A stretch of 6,018 nucleotides of DNA from the NCBI GenBank assembly GCA_937915065.1, contig CALDMR010000120.1:1-6018 (forward strand). Reading direction: 5' to 3'. Of this stretch, positions 5,864-6,018 are shown piece by piece. Made by a program: the position numbers and the translations under genes. Under the pieces are notes generated by a model. It did no database searches and was not told the origin of the DNA. It was given only the letters and a program-made list of their open reading frames with translations. Within the stretch, counting starts at the first letter, position 1, and each line of letters opens with the position of its first letter. Origin of the DNA: an uncultured Clostridia bacterium. GTDB taxonomy: Bacteria > Bacillota > Clostridia > Oscillospirales > Oscillospiraceae.

Positions 5864-6018
5864 TCAGGGTTTTACCACCACCGGACCGATGCGCCATTCC
5901 GCCCCGGGCAAAGCCCGGGCCAAGTCCGGGCAGGCCAATCCGTACAGTTCTGTCGCCCGCGCTTCCCGGGCAAACTGTACCTGAGCCTCTTCCGGCAGTG
6001 TGCGCACATCTGCCGGTT
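5864..6018 (-). CDS. unidentified protein, C-terminal 50 residues only
   Basis: A minus-strand frame enters from the right edge and stays open for 50 codons to a TGA at 5864-5866. Its translation includes TLPEEAQVQFAREARATEL, then LYGLACPDLARALPG, and ends RIGPVVVKP. It looks coding: the third codon positions are GC-rich like the neighbouring genes, the residue mix is ordinary, and a spacer with a hairpin follows the stop. It has no visible start because that lies outside the window. I do not recognise the family. It would be transcribed in the same direction as the lipoprotein gene, 145 bases upstream of its start, so the two might share a transcript. Confidence 0.55.
   Translation of the reverse strand, partial: PADVRTLPEEAQVQFAREARATELYGLACPDLARALPGAEWRIGPVVVKP

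Noticed and set aside
5790..5984. Small plus-strand open frame at the right end
   Set aside because: It has no ribosome binding site and crosses the stop of a better-looking minus-strand coding frame.

Overview
The window looks like chromosomal DNA of a low-GC-type Gram-positive anaerobe (Bacillota, Clostridia; Oscillospirales-like would fit). This is inferred from strong AGGAGG-type ribosome binding sites, sigma-A-like promoters, GC-rich coding sequence beside AT-rich spacers, and protein families common in Clostridia. There is no mobile element, CRISPR array, rRNA or tRNA gene that I can see.

Layout. On the minus strand, right to left from about 3620 to 1, come metK (S-adenosylmethionine synthetase) and then two tandem, clearly paralogous polytopic membrane proteins of the O-antigen ligase/Wzy-polymerase type. 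The two membrane-protein genes overlap by ATGA. Both metK and the second membrane-protein gene carry an internal frame break, so neither can be translated in full from this sequence as given. The metK break removes about six residues of the phosphate-binding GGGAFSGKD motif.

A 302-base AT-rich divergent spacer (3623-3924) separates metK from a plus-strand rhomboid-like membrane protein. That protein lacks the rhomboid catalytic serine motif and ends in a Cys/His-rich, probably zinc-binding tail; it starts at TTG. The spacer holds a promoter for each gene, a perfect 10-bp inverted repeat covering the metK -35 box, foldable sequence in the metK leader, and a terminator-like hairpin just before the rhomboid ribosome binding site.

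To the right, a 16-bp-stem bidirectional terminator lies between the convergent rhomboid-like gene and a minus-strand lipoprotein with a DUF3298-type (RsiV/PdaC-like) extracytoplasmic domain. At the right edge is the C-terminal end of one more minus-strand gene that I cannot identify.

Apart from the two membrane-protein genes, the genes do not form an obvious pathway. Three of the products (two polymerase/ligase-like proteins and the lipoprotein) point to the cell envelope. metK is housekeeping. The most notable items are the two frame breaks, the catalytically dead rhomboid with its metal-binding tail, and the regulatory-looking divergent spacer.
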